From: JAAYJR01 sp964611525
GTDB taxonomy: Bacteria > Bacteroidota > Bacteroidia > Bacteroidales > Prolixibacteraceae
Assembly: GCA_964611525.1 (NCBI GenBank)
Contig: CAZTAL010000101.1
Location: 1-64,000, forward strand
Length of the DNA: 64,000 bases
Direction: 5' to 3'
Made by a program: the position numbers and the translations under genes. This document shows, one piece after another, positions 17,966 through 26,608 of the stretch (within the stretch, counting starts at the first letter, position 1; every line of letters begins with the position of its first letter). The notes beneath the pieces were generated by a model that was given only the letters and a program-made list of their open reading frames with translations, did no database searches and had not been told where the DNA came from.

Positions 17966-20835
17966 GAAAAATATCTTTCTTCTTTAGCAAGATTATCTTT
18001 TGAGCTCTTTTTTAATCTGATAAGCTGGTCTGTTATAATTGCCATGATGACTATTACCAGAAGTATAAAGAAGTAAAAATCATAACTTATAAACAATGGT
18101 GATGAGTTGCCAATACTTACATAACTCAGCCAGTAATGAGGGTGCGCCATGCGTGAATTAGCATTTTCCAGGTATTCTATTTTAGCTAATCGTAATGCAA
18201 CATCAGTATGTTTTCCTTTTTTAAGATTCCTGTAAAATGATGTCATGATTTGGGTACCGGCGTTATCTTCTACTTCCCATAAAGTCATAATAATTGAAGG
18301 ACATCCGGCATAAATAAATCCCCTGGCAAGACTCATAACACCTTCCCCTTTTCTTAAAATACCGCTACCTGTATTGCATGCACTGAGAACGGCGAGGCGG
18401 GAGTTAAGGTCAAGATTATATATATCTGCTGTATTTAACCATCCGTCATTTTCACGGGATACTCCTATATTCTGGCTAAAAGCAAATCTGGAGAAAGCCG
18501 GCAGTGAATCGTTTATAAAAGCATGCATTGCAAGATGAAGTATATCATAATCTTCATAATTATTTCTAAAGTTCATTTCTGTTGCTTCTTTTCCTTTAAA
18601 CACATCTGTCTTTATTTCCTGTGATATCAAGTCTACCTCATCCTGTATGCCGGGTAAAGGCTTGAGCATTAATTTCCCCTGTTCAAAGGTAACAGTATCT
18701 GACTTATAATCAGGGGCGAATGCTAATAAACGGTTTTTTGAATTTCTTGTCAAACGATTATAGTTGATAAGCAGGTTCGCTGAATAGGCATAATTAATAG
18801 TGTTTTTTCTTATTAAATAAGGAAGACGCTGAAATTGTATAAATCCGCTAGTGTCAGGGATTTCCGTAAGCAGTACATCGAAAGGAATATAACTGAGCTT
18901 ACCGTCAGGTATGATAGTCAATTTTTTATTGATAATGCCATTTTCAAAAGGTTTAATGAGGTCTTTATATAAATTATGCGCTGCTATACAAAAATCTTTT
19001 GACTGTTTATTTTTTGTAAACATAAATTCAGTATTGGATAAAAAACGAAATGTTTTTTCCAACGATTTTAAAAATGTAGGGCTGATATCTAATTTTTTAA
19101 ATTCTACACATCCTTTGCAGATGCAGAAAGAATAAAGTTCGGGAACAGAGTCATTTTCATTTAAAACATATTCAATAATTACTTCATTATTTCTGAGACT
19201 GTTCTGTATATTGACAATGTGAACCGCTGTATTTGAGTACTTTAGACTATAATAACCCGTGTAGTTGTTTTCCATGTAATAATTTAGCTCGTCCCTTTGT
19301 TTCTTTAACCGGAAGATAATAGAATCAATACGGTTTATTTCGGCAGGATCAGCATTATTCGATTTGTGCAGGTTATATAATTTTTCACTGTTACTGGTAA
19401 TACTGTAATTAAGTGTTTTTCCCAGGTTCATCAGACTATCCGGAATAAGACTACTTTCCTTCGCCAACTGGTCAGTAAGTTTATCAAAAATAGAGCTTGC
19501 TTTCTGTCGTTCTGCATTTTGAAAAGCAAATTCGATTATATGATGTTCTCTTTTTATCATATAAGCTTTATATGCAGTCTGGATTATTTTGCTAAAAGTT
19601 GTTTCTTCTAATTCGCTTAGTTGAATTTTGCTATCTTCTGAATAAATATCCTTACGGGCCTTTTGTATAAGATTTGAGGTTATTTTATAATAATCAAGTG
19701 CTTTGTAAATTGATTCGGAATACCGCTCTTTCATATCTTCCTTATACAGTTCCGACATAATGACATATGTGTCGGCAATTAATTTGAAAAAATCAAGACT
19801 TTGCGTTTGTGAAATACAATTGTATGTTCCAGCTTTTCCTTCGGAAAGATTAGTTAAATTAAAATTAAGAGCTTCCAATCCTTTCTTATAATATTCAATG
19901 GCATTTGATAAATTTTCTGATTTTTGTTCCCTGAAGGCATCAATATTTTTAGTTTCAACATTAATATTTTCGTAGTAAATACCCATAGTCTTATAATATA
20001 GAGCCAGATTTAACCCTTCTTTAATATTTTTTTCGATGAAGATATCATAAGCTTTTTCCATTACCTCCTCAGCCTCTCGAAACCGGCTGTCTGAAATTAA
20101 GAATTTGGCAAAATTAAGGTACTGGAATGCTACATTTATATCTGACTTTGAATATAATTTCTTAGCAAATTCAATAGCACTATTATAACTTTTATATGCA
20201 CCATCAATGTCATTAAGTTCTTGTAAAACAGCTGATTTAAGATTAAAAAAATACAATTTCGTTTCCATCCCTGCATGGGAATAATAATTATTGATTATTT
20301 CCAGCGCCTTTTTATTATTATGAAGTTCATAGTGAATATTTGCAATACTGTAATATATATCGGCAATCCATTCATAATTCATCTCTTCCTGTCTCATTAT
20401 GTCAGCAGCCCTTTGATAATATTCGAGGGCTACCACATAACTAAATTTATTATAATAAACATTTCCGATATTATTGTACAATCTTGCTATGGCCAGTTCA
20501 TAACCCTCAGGAGCTGCTAAATACGAATGCTCAACAAGTAAGAAATGTTTAATTGCATTGTCAAACTGACCTATAGTTCTGTATGTAATTCCTAATGCAT
20601 TATTAATTTTTCGTAAATTAGGATGATTATTATCTAAAATCTGTTTAGCTATTTCATATGAGTACCTAAAAGAATCAAGCGCTTCAGGGTAAAATCCGGA
20701 AGCATACCTCTCCATTGCTGCATTATAATAATTTTCCATCAGGATACTATCTTTTGTAAAATCCTGATTATTAGCCTTTAATACGCAAGATGAAATAATT
20801 ATTATTAATATTGTTATATGAAAAAATCGGTTCAT
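17959..20835 (-). CDS. TPR-CHAT caspase-like protease, membrane anchored
   Basis: A 958-residue protein with a hydrophobic leader ending in a lipobox-like ISSC (Cys17), followed by about 400 residues of tetratricopeptide repeats (for example ANIHYELHNNKKALEIINNY and NNALGITYRTIGQFDNAIKH), a helical linker, and a C-terminal CHAT domain (about 640-905). The catalytic dyad is intact: His771 in LHLAMHAFIND and Cys820 in LAVLSACNTGSG. A membrane helix (about 917-938) and a short basic tail end the protein, so the TPR and protease domains should be periplasmic. It converges on the sigma/anti-sigma pair and diverges from the GG-peptide gene. A peptidase role on a neighbour-encoded protein is plausible but inferred. 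Confidence 0.88.
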   Translation of the reverse strand: MNRFFHITILIIIISSCVLKANNQDFTKDSILMENYYNAAMERYASGFYPEALDSFRYSYEIAKQILDNNHPNLRKINNALGITYRTIGQFDNAIKHFLLVEHSYLAAPEGYELAIARLYNNIGNVYYNKFSYVVALEYYQRAADIMRQEEMNYEWIADIYYSIANIHYELHNNKKALEIINNYYSHAGMETKLYFFNLKSAVLQELNDIDGAYKSYNSAIEFAKKLYSKSDINVAFQYLNFAKFLISDSRFREAEEVMEKAYDIFIEKNIKEGLNLALYYKTMGIYYENINVETKNIDAFREQKSENLSNAIEYYKKGLEALNFNLTNLSEGKAGTYNCISQTQSLDFFKLIADTYVIMSELYKEDMKERYSESIYKALDYYKITSNLIQKARKDIYSEDSKIQLSELEETTFSKIIQTAYKAYMIKREHHIIEFAFQNAERQKASSIFDKLTDQLAKESSLIPDSLMNLGKTLNYSITSNSEKLYNLHKSNNADPAEINRIDSIIFRLKKQRDELNYYMENNYTGYYSLKYSNTAVHIVNIQNSLRNNEVIIEYVLNENDSVPELYSFCICKGCVEFKKLDISPTFLKSLEKTFRFLSNTEFMFTKNKQSKDFCIAAHNLYKDLIKPFENGIINKKLTIIPDGKLSYIPFDVLLTEIPDTSGFIQFQRLPYLIRKNTINYAYSANLLINYNRLTRNSKNRLLAFAPDYKSDTVTFEQGKLMLKPLPGIQDEVDLISQEIKTDVFKGKEATEMNFRNNYEDYDILHLAMHAFINDSLPAFSRFAFSQNIGVSRENDGWLNTADIYNLDLNSRLAVLSACNTGSGILRKGEGVMSLARGFIYAGCPSIIMTLWEVEDNAGTQIMTSFYRNLKKGKHTDVALRLAKIEYLENANSRMAHPHYWLSYVSIGNSSPLFISYDFYFFILLVIVIMAIITDQLIRLKKSSKDNLAKEERYFSP

Positions 20836-20892
20836 TATAGATTATTAATAGTAATACAAAATAAGAATATTTAAATATTTTTTCCAATTCAT

Positions 20893-20930
20893 GGGTTACC
20901 TTTTTAAACTTTTTGGAATAAGTATAATAG
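20893..20930 (+). promoter_or_regulatory. ECF-type promoter of the GG-peptide gene
   Basis: GGGTTACC (20893-20900), TTTTTAA, then TATAATAG (20923-20930), 43 bases upstream of the ATG at 20973. It is identical in both blocks to the motif upstream of the sigma gene at 15734-15771, with one base more spacing. It lies in the 137-base gap between the peptide gene and the divergent CHAT gene. Confidence 0.6.
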
Positions 20931-20972
20931 AGTGTGTATTTTTTTAAGTATAAAGAATTAATTTATTTAAAA

Positions 20973-21122
20973 ATGAAAAAATTTTTTAAAAACAGAGAAT
21001 TAGAGAGAAATTTTGCAGGTTTTGAAGTTTTGATTTCTGACGAATTATTGCAAGTTCGTGGAGGTGGAGACAGCAGACCTGAAACTAAACCACTGGATTT
21101 TTTTGACTTGGAGAAAACATAA
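20973..21122 (+). CDS. Small peptide with double-glycine-type leader
   Basis: A 49-residue peptide. The first 29 residues are charged and amphipathic with the pattern FEVLISDELLQVRGG, which resembles the leader of Bacteroidota peptides exported or cut after a Gly-Gly (LS-x-x-E-hydrophobic-x-x-I/V-x-GG). Three glycines occupy residues 30-32, and an acidic 17-residue tail (DSRPETKPLDFFDLEKT) follows. ATG 20973 is preferred over the in-frame ATG at 20934, because 20934 lies only a few bases after the putative -10 box. Its promoter matches that of the module's sigma factor. It could be a secreted signal, a RiPP-like precursor, or the substrate of the divergent CHAT protease. No modifying enzyme or C39 transporter is in the window. 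Confidence 0.6.
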   Translation: MKKFFKNRELERNFAGFEVLISDELLQVRGGGDSRPETKPLDFFDLEKT

Positions 21123-21162
21123 TATCAGGCACAAAGAATTCATCCGTAATTTAAAGTTAACA

Positions 21163-22371
21163 TTATACTGATTTAGTATCAATTAAAGTGTTTTTTCTTT
21201 TTCCTTCAAAGAGAGGGAAATAGGAAAAGGTGCATTTTATTGCACCATTATAAAGGGTTATTTTCTTTCCATGTTTTAGTCCTATATATTTTAAATATTC
21301 CCCTGATGTCGTTAATACCCATGCTGAATTGCCTGCAAATTGGTGCTTAAGGGTACTTCCAATCGTGCTGTATATCTCTTTTAAATTTTGATATTTTAAC
21401 CTCTCGCCGTAGGGGGGATTAATTATAATAACAGCATCTGATGTGTTCGTTTGCAAATCTTTTATGTTGCACGATTTGAAATTAATAGTTGAATAAACTC
21501 CTGCGCGACGGGCATTTGTTTGAGCTCTCAGTAAGCTTTTCTGAGATATATCCGAGGCATATATTTTATTTGAAAATGGTTTTGACATTGGCCTTTTTTT
21601 AACTTTTTCAAAAAGAATTTTGTCAAAATCAGGCCAGTTTTCAAATGCGAATTTTTTTCTGAATTTTCCGGGGGGAATATTTTTGGCAATCATCGCAGCT
21701 TCAATTGGAAGAGTTCCTGATCCACACATGGGATCAATGAAATCGCTGCTTCCTTTCCACCCCGACAATAATATCATTCCTGCTGCTAAAACCTCACTTA
21801 AAGGAGCATCGCCTCCGGTAATACGGTAACCTCTTTTGTGAAGTGATTCTCCGGAACTGTCCATCGATAAAATACAAGTATTTTTATTGATATATACATT
21901 GATGAATATCTCGGGATGAGTAGCATCTACATTTGGCCTTCCCCCTCTCTTTTCACGGAAACTGTCGGCAACAGCATCTTTAACCTTTAGTGAGGCATAC
22001 ATTGAATTCCTGAATTCTTTTGAATGAACCACTGTGCTGTTCACAATAAAATTTTGATTTGTGTTCATATATTCGGGCCAGTTAACAGATTTACATTCCA
22101 GATAAAACTGATCGACATCCCTAAAGTGAAAGGCAGCTATTTCTTTCAGTATTCTCAGGGCAGTACGTAGATAATAATTTGCTCTGTATATAATTTCAAG
22201 ATCACCGGTAAATGATATTGCACGGCGGCCTTCTTTGATATTCTTTCCACCGATATTTTGAATTTCACGGACAAGTACCGGTTCCAGACCGGCATATGTT
22301 TTTGCAGTTAAATTATATTTTCCCTTATTGTTGGTATTATTTCGCTTAGCAGGCATATGTGAGCTATTCAT
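21163..22371 (-). CDS. THUMP-domain 23S rRNA guanine-N2 methyltransferase (RlmL N-terminal type)
   Basis: A 402-residue class I SAM-dependent methyltransferase. An N-terminal ferredoxin-like/THUMP region (about 20-170) precedes the catalytic domain, with motif I DPMCGSGTLPIEAAM (213-227) and motif IV NPPYGERL (318-325), characteristic of base N-methylation. It corresponds to the m2G2445-forming half of E. coli RlmL; the RlmK half is absent, as is usual in Bacteroidota. Start choice is supported by a 4-base ATGA overlap with the stop of the serine acetyltransferase gene. The short basic N-terminal extension is poorly conserved, so a start a few codons later is possible. Confidence 0.88.
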   Translation of the reverse strand: MNSSHMPAKRNNTNNKGKYNLTAKTYAGLEPVLVREIQNIGGKNIKEGRRAISFTGDLEIIYRANYYLRTALRILKEIAAFHFRDVDQFYLECKSVNWPEYMNTNQNFIVNSTVVHSKEFRNSMYASLKVKDAVADSFREKRGGRPNVDATHPEIFINVYINKNTCILSMDSSGESLHKRGYRITGGDAPLSEVLAAGMILLSGWKGSSDFIDPMCGSGTLPIEAAMIAKNIPPGKFRKKFAFENWPDFDKILFEKVKKRPMSKPFSNKIYASDISQKSLLRAQTNARRAGVYSTINFKSCNIKDLQTNTSDAVIIINPPYGERLKYQNLKEIYSTIGSTLKHQFAGNSAWVLTTSGEYLKYIGLKHGKKITLYNGAIKCTFSYFPLFEGKRKNTLIDTKSV

Positions 22372-23294
22372 ATTCCAGATCCGCTTATGAATGTATTTTC
22401 TTTTGGATAAGACTGCATAATTTTTGAACCTTCCGGAATATTACGTGTAATCCATACATTTCCTCCAATTACAGATCCCCTGCCTATTTTAATGCGCCCC
22501 AGGATAGTAGCTCCGGAATATATAACAACGTCATCTTCTACAATCGGGTGTCTTGGTATTCCCTTGATGGGATTTCCGTTTTCATCGAGTGGAAAACTTT
22601 TGGCGCCAAGTGTCACTCCTTGATATATTTTAACATTATTACCAATAATTGTCGTTGATCCTATCACTACCCCGGTTCCATGGTCGATAGTAAAATTTTC
22701 GCCAATTTTTGCCTTAGGATGAATATCTATTCCTGTTTCGCTATGCGCCATTTCAGTCATAAATCGGGGAATGAGAGGCACTTCCAATTCGAAAAGCTTG
22801 TGAGCGATACGATAGTTTGTAATTGCCCGTATGCCCGGATAACAAAAAATAACCTCGCCAAGATTACGTGCAGCAGGATCATTTAGAAAAGTGGCATTTA
22901 CGTCAGCTACTAATTTACGCCTTATTTCCGGTAAATTTTCGATAAAATTGAGGGATACTATTTTGGCTTTATTTTTATAAACCTTCATTATATCAGTTTT
23001 TTTATCCGGACATTCAAAACACATACCGGCCAGAATCTCTTCACTTAGTAATTCGTGAAGTTTGTCAAGGTAAACTCCCATATAATGCATGGTGGCATTT
23101 GGACGTAAAGATGTATTCCCAAAATAGCCTGGAAAGAGAATCTCCCTGATCAGGTCGATTATCCTTCGCATTTTGGCATTAGAGGGCAGAGGCTCACCTA
23201 AACGGTGTTCATGGCAAACCAGATCATAGGATGAGGGATCACTCAGGTATTCAACTGTTTTGGATATTTTATTGTCAATTTCCCTAGATGTCAT
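22368..23294 (-). CDS. Serine O-acetyltransferase (EpsC/CysE type)
   Basis: A 308-residue acetyltransferase that makes O-acetylserine from serine and acetyl-CoA for cysteine synthesis. The N-terminal helical domain (1-150) is followed by left-handed beta-helix hexapeptide repeats, with AHSETGIDIHPKAKIGENF, DHGTGVVIGSTTIIG and VKIYQGVTLGAKSF, where the DHG/HxE-type residues belong to the active site. C-terminal turns contain VVIYSGATILGRIKIGRGSV. It is first in a two-gene unit with the RNA methyltransferase (4-base overlap). A -7-like box lies 26 bases upstream. Confidence 0.92.
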   Translation of the reverse strand: MTSREIDNKISKTVEYLSDPSSYDLVCHEHRLGEPLPSNAKMRRIIDLIREILFPGYFGNTSLRPNATMHYMGVYLDKLHELLSEEILAGMCFECPDKKTDIMKVYKNKAKIVSLNFIENLPEIRRKLVADVNATFLNDPAARNLGEVIFCYPGIRAITNYRIAHKLFELEVPLIPRFMTEMAHSETGIDIHPKAKIGENFTIDHGTGVVIGSTTIIGNNVKIYQGVTLGAKSFPLDENGNPIKGIPRHPIVEDDVVIYSGATILGRIKIGRGSVIGGNVWITRNIPEGSKIMQSYPKENTFISGSGI

Positions 23295-23319
23295 TTTTCT
23301 CTTTTATATTATTCTAATG

Positions 23320-23327
23320 CAAAAGTA
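23320..23327 (-). promoter_or_regulatory. Putative -7 box for the serine acetyltransferase operon
   Basis: Minus-strand TACTTTTG matches TAnnTTTG 26 bases upstream of the start codon at 23294. No good -33 TTTG is found at the expected distance. Confidence 0.35.
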
Positions 23328-23379
23328 AACAAATAAGAATAACAAGACTTAAAATTAAATCAATACGACTAAATATTAG

Positions 23380-23910
23380 TTATTTTTTATTCTGAAGTTT
23401 AAGATATTCCAGAGCACAATTGAGTCTTTCTTCGTTTATTCCCCTCACAATTTTAAAATTAAAATTATATTCTTTTATTGTATCGATATATTTGTTATGC
23501 AGAAACACTCTGTTGGATCCTCCGTTCTCACGAACAGGGTCTGGTATCCACGGAATATCTATATCACACACAAGGAACATTTCAATATTTGTATTCCTGA
23601 GTTTCTGTTCAATCCATGAAGGTTTTCTTTTAAATACAAATTCAAACCAGATCATGGTAATTATTAACCATGTATCCACAAAAATAAAAGGATTGTCCGT
23701 GTTATTTAAAGCATTTACTTGTTCTATCTGTTTTTTAGCAATGAATTCAACATCATTATAATTATATTTTCTGTTCAAATTTTCGATATAACTACGTGCA
23801 AACTCGGGAATGTAAGGTACTTTAAAATAATTTGCCAGCAATCTTGTCAGCTCGCTTTTCCCAGTCGATTCAGCGCCGGTTATAACATATATTTTCGGAT
23901 TTGAGTCCAT
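23380..23910 (-). CDS. NadR-like nicotinamide riboside kinase (AAA ATPase)
   Basis: A 176-residue P-loop protein matching the ribosylnicotinamide kinase domain of NadR without the adenylyltransferase or HTH parts. Walker A is GAESTGKS (12-19). YIPEFARSYIE (about 33-43) and the VDTWLIITMIWFEFVF segment (Asp near 79) are typical of the family. It phosphorylates nicotinamide riboside to NMN. It sits 100 bases after pnuC on the same strand, so transport and phosphorylation of the same substrate are paired, which makes the substrate assignment more secure. Confidence 0.87.
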   Translation of the reverse strand: MDSNPKIYVITGAESTGKSELTRLLANYFKVPYIPEFARSYIENLNRKYNYNDVEFIAKKQIEQVNALNNTDNPFIFVDTWLIITMIWFEFVFKRKPSWIEQKLRNTNIEMFLVCDIDIPWIPDPVRENGGSNRVFLHNKYIDTIKEYNFNFKIVRGINEERLNCALEYLKLQNKK

Positions 23911-24010
23911 AGTTTTACAATTATATTTTTATACGGCAGCATGCAAATTGTGAAAAATTTTTCTTTTTAGAGAATATTATGAGATAATGGTATCTTGATT
24001 ATCTTCATCC

Positions 24011-24616
24011 TCAGAAGTGTAATTGTTTGTTAAAATCTTTTTCCCATTCATAATATCCTATTATTGCCATAACGGTATATACAAGGAAAAGAACTACTGT
24101 GGGCCATAAATTTTTATAAACATACAGTCCTGCCGATACCGTGTCAACAACAATCCATATCAACCAGTGCTCAATATATTTTTTTGCCAGCATCCATGTA
24201 GCGATAATGCTTAGCGCAGTTGTAAATGAGTCCATAAAAGGCACGGTAGAATCAGTAAATCTTATCAGAATAAAAAGTATAAAAGCATAAATCAGTACAG
24301 TTGCCAGTGTTGATTTGACCAGTACCGCCATAGTTACTTTCCTTACCGGTAAATTTTCCTCTTCTTTTTTATCCCCGCCTGTAAGCCAGTAATACCAACC
24401 GTAAATGCTAATAAACACATAATAAAATTGGAGGCCCATATCTGCATAAAAACCAGACCTGAAAAACACAATAATATAAAGAATGGAAGTCAGTAATCCC
24501 ACCGGCCATGTAAGAATATGCTGTCTGATAGAGAAGAAGATATACAGAATACCCAGTAAAGCTCCAAACAATTCAACTTTATTTCCTGCTATCCAAGTCG
24601 GAAAAGCTTCTGTCAT
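24011..24616 (-). CDS. pnuC: PnuC-type nicotinamide riboside transporter
   Basis: A 201-residue inner-membrane protein with about seven hydrophobic segments. The PnuC signature is clear: WPVGLLTSILYIIVFF, YADMGLQFYYVFISIYGWYYWL and a late IEHWLIWIVVDTVSAGLYVYK. It mediates facilitated diffusion of nicotinamide riboside, trapped inside by phosphorylation. The downstream NadR-like kinase supports this substrate rather than thiamine, the substrate of related PnuT. Its start is only 6 bases after the S41 protease stop, so it is probably in the same transcript as that gene. Confidence 0.92.
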   Translation of the reverse strand: MTEAFPTWIAGNKVELFGALLGILYIFFSIRQHILTWPVGLLTSILYIIVFFRSGFYADMGLQFYYVFISIYGWYYWLTGGDKKEEENLPVRKVTMAVLVKSTLATVLIYAFILFILIRFTDSTVPFMDSFTTALSIIATWMLAKKYIEHWLIWIVVDTVSAGLYVYKNLWPTVVLFLVYTVMAIIGYYEWEKDFNKQLHF

Positions 24617-24622
24617 AGCCTT

Positions 24623-26236
24623 TTATTCAACAGTGACAAGTAATTTGTTATATTGTTCAGGATTGTTCAGCATTTCCAGTGCCTTATTAATTGAATCATC
24701 ATCTTCGTAAAATATTTTATAAAATGAATTAACAGAGAAAATATCCCGCGCAATAAGAGCTTTTACCTCTCTTTTCAGATTATCGAGGGTGAACGACAGA
24801 CTCTCCTCATTTTTTTCTATTCCTTCTTTTTCTCCTGCAGCAACAATTTTATCCACCATATCTACGGGAATTTCAAATTTCTTATTGTATTTATCAAATT
24901 CCGGGTATTTTCTTTTCAATTCCTGCCGGTTTTTATCGACATAGTCCAATACAAAATTATATACAATATTATTCCTTCTGAGATTGTTATAATAGCTATA
25001 ATGACTTGATGTGTCAAGCGATATGAAGATATCCGGCATTATTCCGCCACCTCCGAAGACAGTACGGTTATTGATCAATGTTTTATATTTCAACGAATCA
25101 TTAAAAGCAATGCTGTCTTTACTGAACAATTCGCCGTTAGCGAGACGTTTAAGATAGTCGCGGCGGTACTCTCTGACCCCGTTTTCGTATGGTTTCTGAA
25201 TGCATCTTCCGCTGGGAGTATAGTAATGGGCTGTTGTAAGTCTGACTACAGAACCGTCAGTAAGGAAATATGGTTTCTGTACAAGTCCCTTGCCAAATGA
25301 ACGCCGTCCGATTACCAGACCGCGATCCCAGTCCTGCACTGCTCCAGAAACAATCTCACTTGCTGATGCTGAAGATTCGTCAACCAAAACAATAAGGTTT
25401 CCACTTTCAAATATACCTTTTGATGTAGCTTTGTATTCTCTTTTAGGCTCATTCATTCCGCTGGTATAAACAATTAATTTATCGTCACTCAAAAACTGGT
25501 CTGATATTTCAATTGCTGTTTTTAAATAGCCACCGCCATTGCCCCGCAGATCGAGAATTAAATTTTTTATATTTTTCTCCATCAATTTGTTCATTGATTC
25601 TGTAAACTCATCTGTAGTAGTAGACGAAAATTTATTCAGTTTGATATAACCTGTTGCTTCATCAAGCATATAGGAAGCATCCAGACTGTTAATAGGAATT
25701 TTATCACGTATAATTTTAAAATCGAGCAGTTCATCAGTTCTGCGGCGGACAACTTTTATTTCTACAACCGTTCCTTTTTCTCCCCTGAGCATTTCAAAAA
25801 CATCACTGTTTTTAAGACCTATGCCAGCTATATTTTTCCCGTCAACCTCCACAATGCGATCGCCTGCCCGTAGCCCAATCTTTTCAGAGGGACCTCCTGA
25901 AATGGTAGAAACAACAAGTAAAGTGTCCTTAAATATATTAAACGATATTCCAATACCTTCAAAATTTCCTTTAAGAGGTTCATTCATTTTCTCTACCTCT
26001 TCTTTTGAAATATATACAGAATGAGGATCAAGATCACTAAGGATATGCACTATCGCTTGTTCTGTCAGCTCTTCAACATCAGCTGAATTGACATAATAAC
26101 CATCTATAAGCCTTAAGAGTCGGCCGAATTTCATTTGATTTTCCTGAACTTCGTTTTGAGCATCAGAAAAGAAAAAACATAACAATAATGAAGATAATAA
26201 TGATATAAATAGTACTATTTTATTTAATTGTCTCAT
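24623..26236 (-). CDS. S41 family C-terminal processing peptidase
   Basis: A 537-residue periplasmic serine protease of the CtpA/Prc family. A signal peptide occupies about residues 1-26 (FSDAQ). The PDZ domain (about 90-170) includes GPSEKIGLRAGDRIVEVDG. The protease core has DLRGNGGGYL and the Ser/Lys dyad Ser291 (ESSASASEIVSG) and Lys316 (RRSFGKGLVQ), spaced 25 residues apart as in E. coli Prc. A C-terminal helical extension (about 430-537) follows. It cleaves C-terminal tails of envelope proteins. It is upstream of and nearly abutting pnuC. Confidence 0.94.
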   Translation of the reverse strand: MRQLNKIVLFISLLSSLLLCFFFSDAQNEVQENQMKFGRLLRLIDGYYVNSADVEELTEQAIVHILSDLDPHSVYISKEEVEKMNEPLKGNFEGIGISFNIFKDTLLVVSTISGGPSEKIGLRAGDRIVEVDGKNIAGIGLKNSDVFEMLRGEKGTVVEIKVVRRRTDELLDFKIIRDKIPINSLDASYMLDEATGYIKLNKFSSTTTDEFTESMNKLMEKNIKNLILDLRGNGGGYLKTAIEISDQFLSDDKLIVYTSGMNEPKREYKATSKGIFESGNLIVLVDESSASASEIVSGAVQDWDRGLVIGRRSFGKGLVQKPYFLTDGSVVRLTTAHYYTPSGRCIQKPYENGVREYRRDYLKRLANGELFSKDSIAFNDSLKYKTLINNRTVFGGGGIMPDIFISLDTSSHYSYYNNLRRNNIVYNFVLDYVDKNRQELKRKYPEFDKYNKKFEIPVDMVDKIVAAGEKEGIEKNEESLSFTLDNLKREVKALIARDIFSVNSFYKIFYEDDDSINKALEMLNNPEQYNKLLVTVE

Positions 26237-26608
26237 GTAAAAATAATTTAATTAAAAAATTAATAATCAATTATTTATTTTAAGGCATTTTATCTGTTAA
26301 ACCCTAAATAAAATATTTATTTGAAGTGGTTTTACCCCTTACATCCCACTTATTTTATTCATTTTAATTTCAGTCATTTTTCATATTTCTATAATAACGG
26401 CTTTAATGCCGGACCTAATTTAATAACATTATACAGAGGCTGTAGCAAAATAGCCATTTTACTCTGTAAGTATAAATTTTAATAGGTAACAAGTCTTGTG
26501 CCATTAAACTTTAAGCTTATTTCTATTTTTTGCCGCAATAATTTCCGGTAATAGAAATCTTCGATCATTACGATTTCCCAATCTCTATTAATTTATTAAA
26601 CAAAACGG
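26237..26608. other. Intergenic region between guaA and the S41 peptidase gene
   Basis: About 370 bases, highly AT-rich, holding the 3' end of the guaA transcript and the promoter of the S41 gene. I see no coding region, RNA gene or clear terminator in it. Confidence 0.4.
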
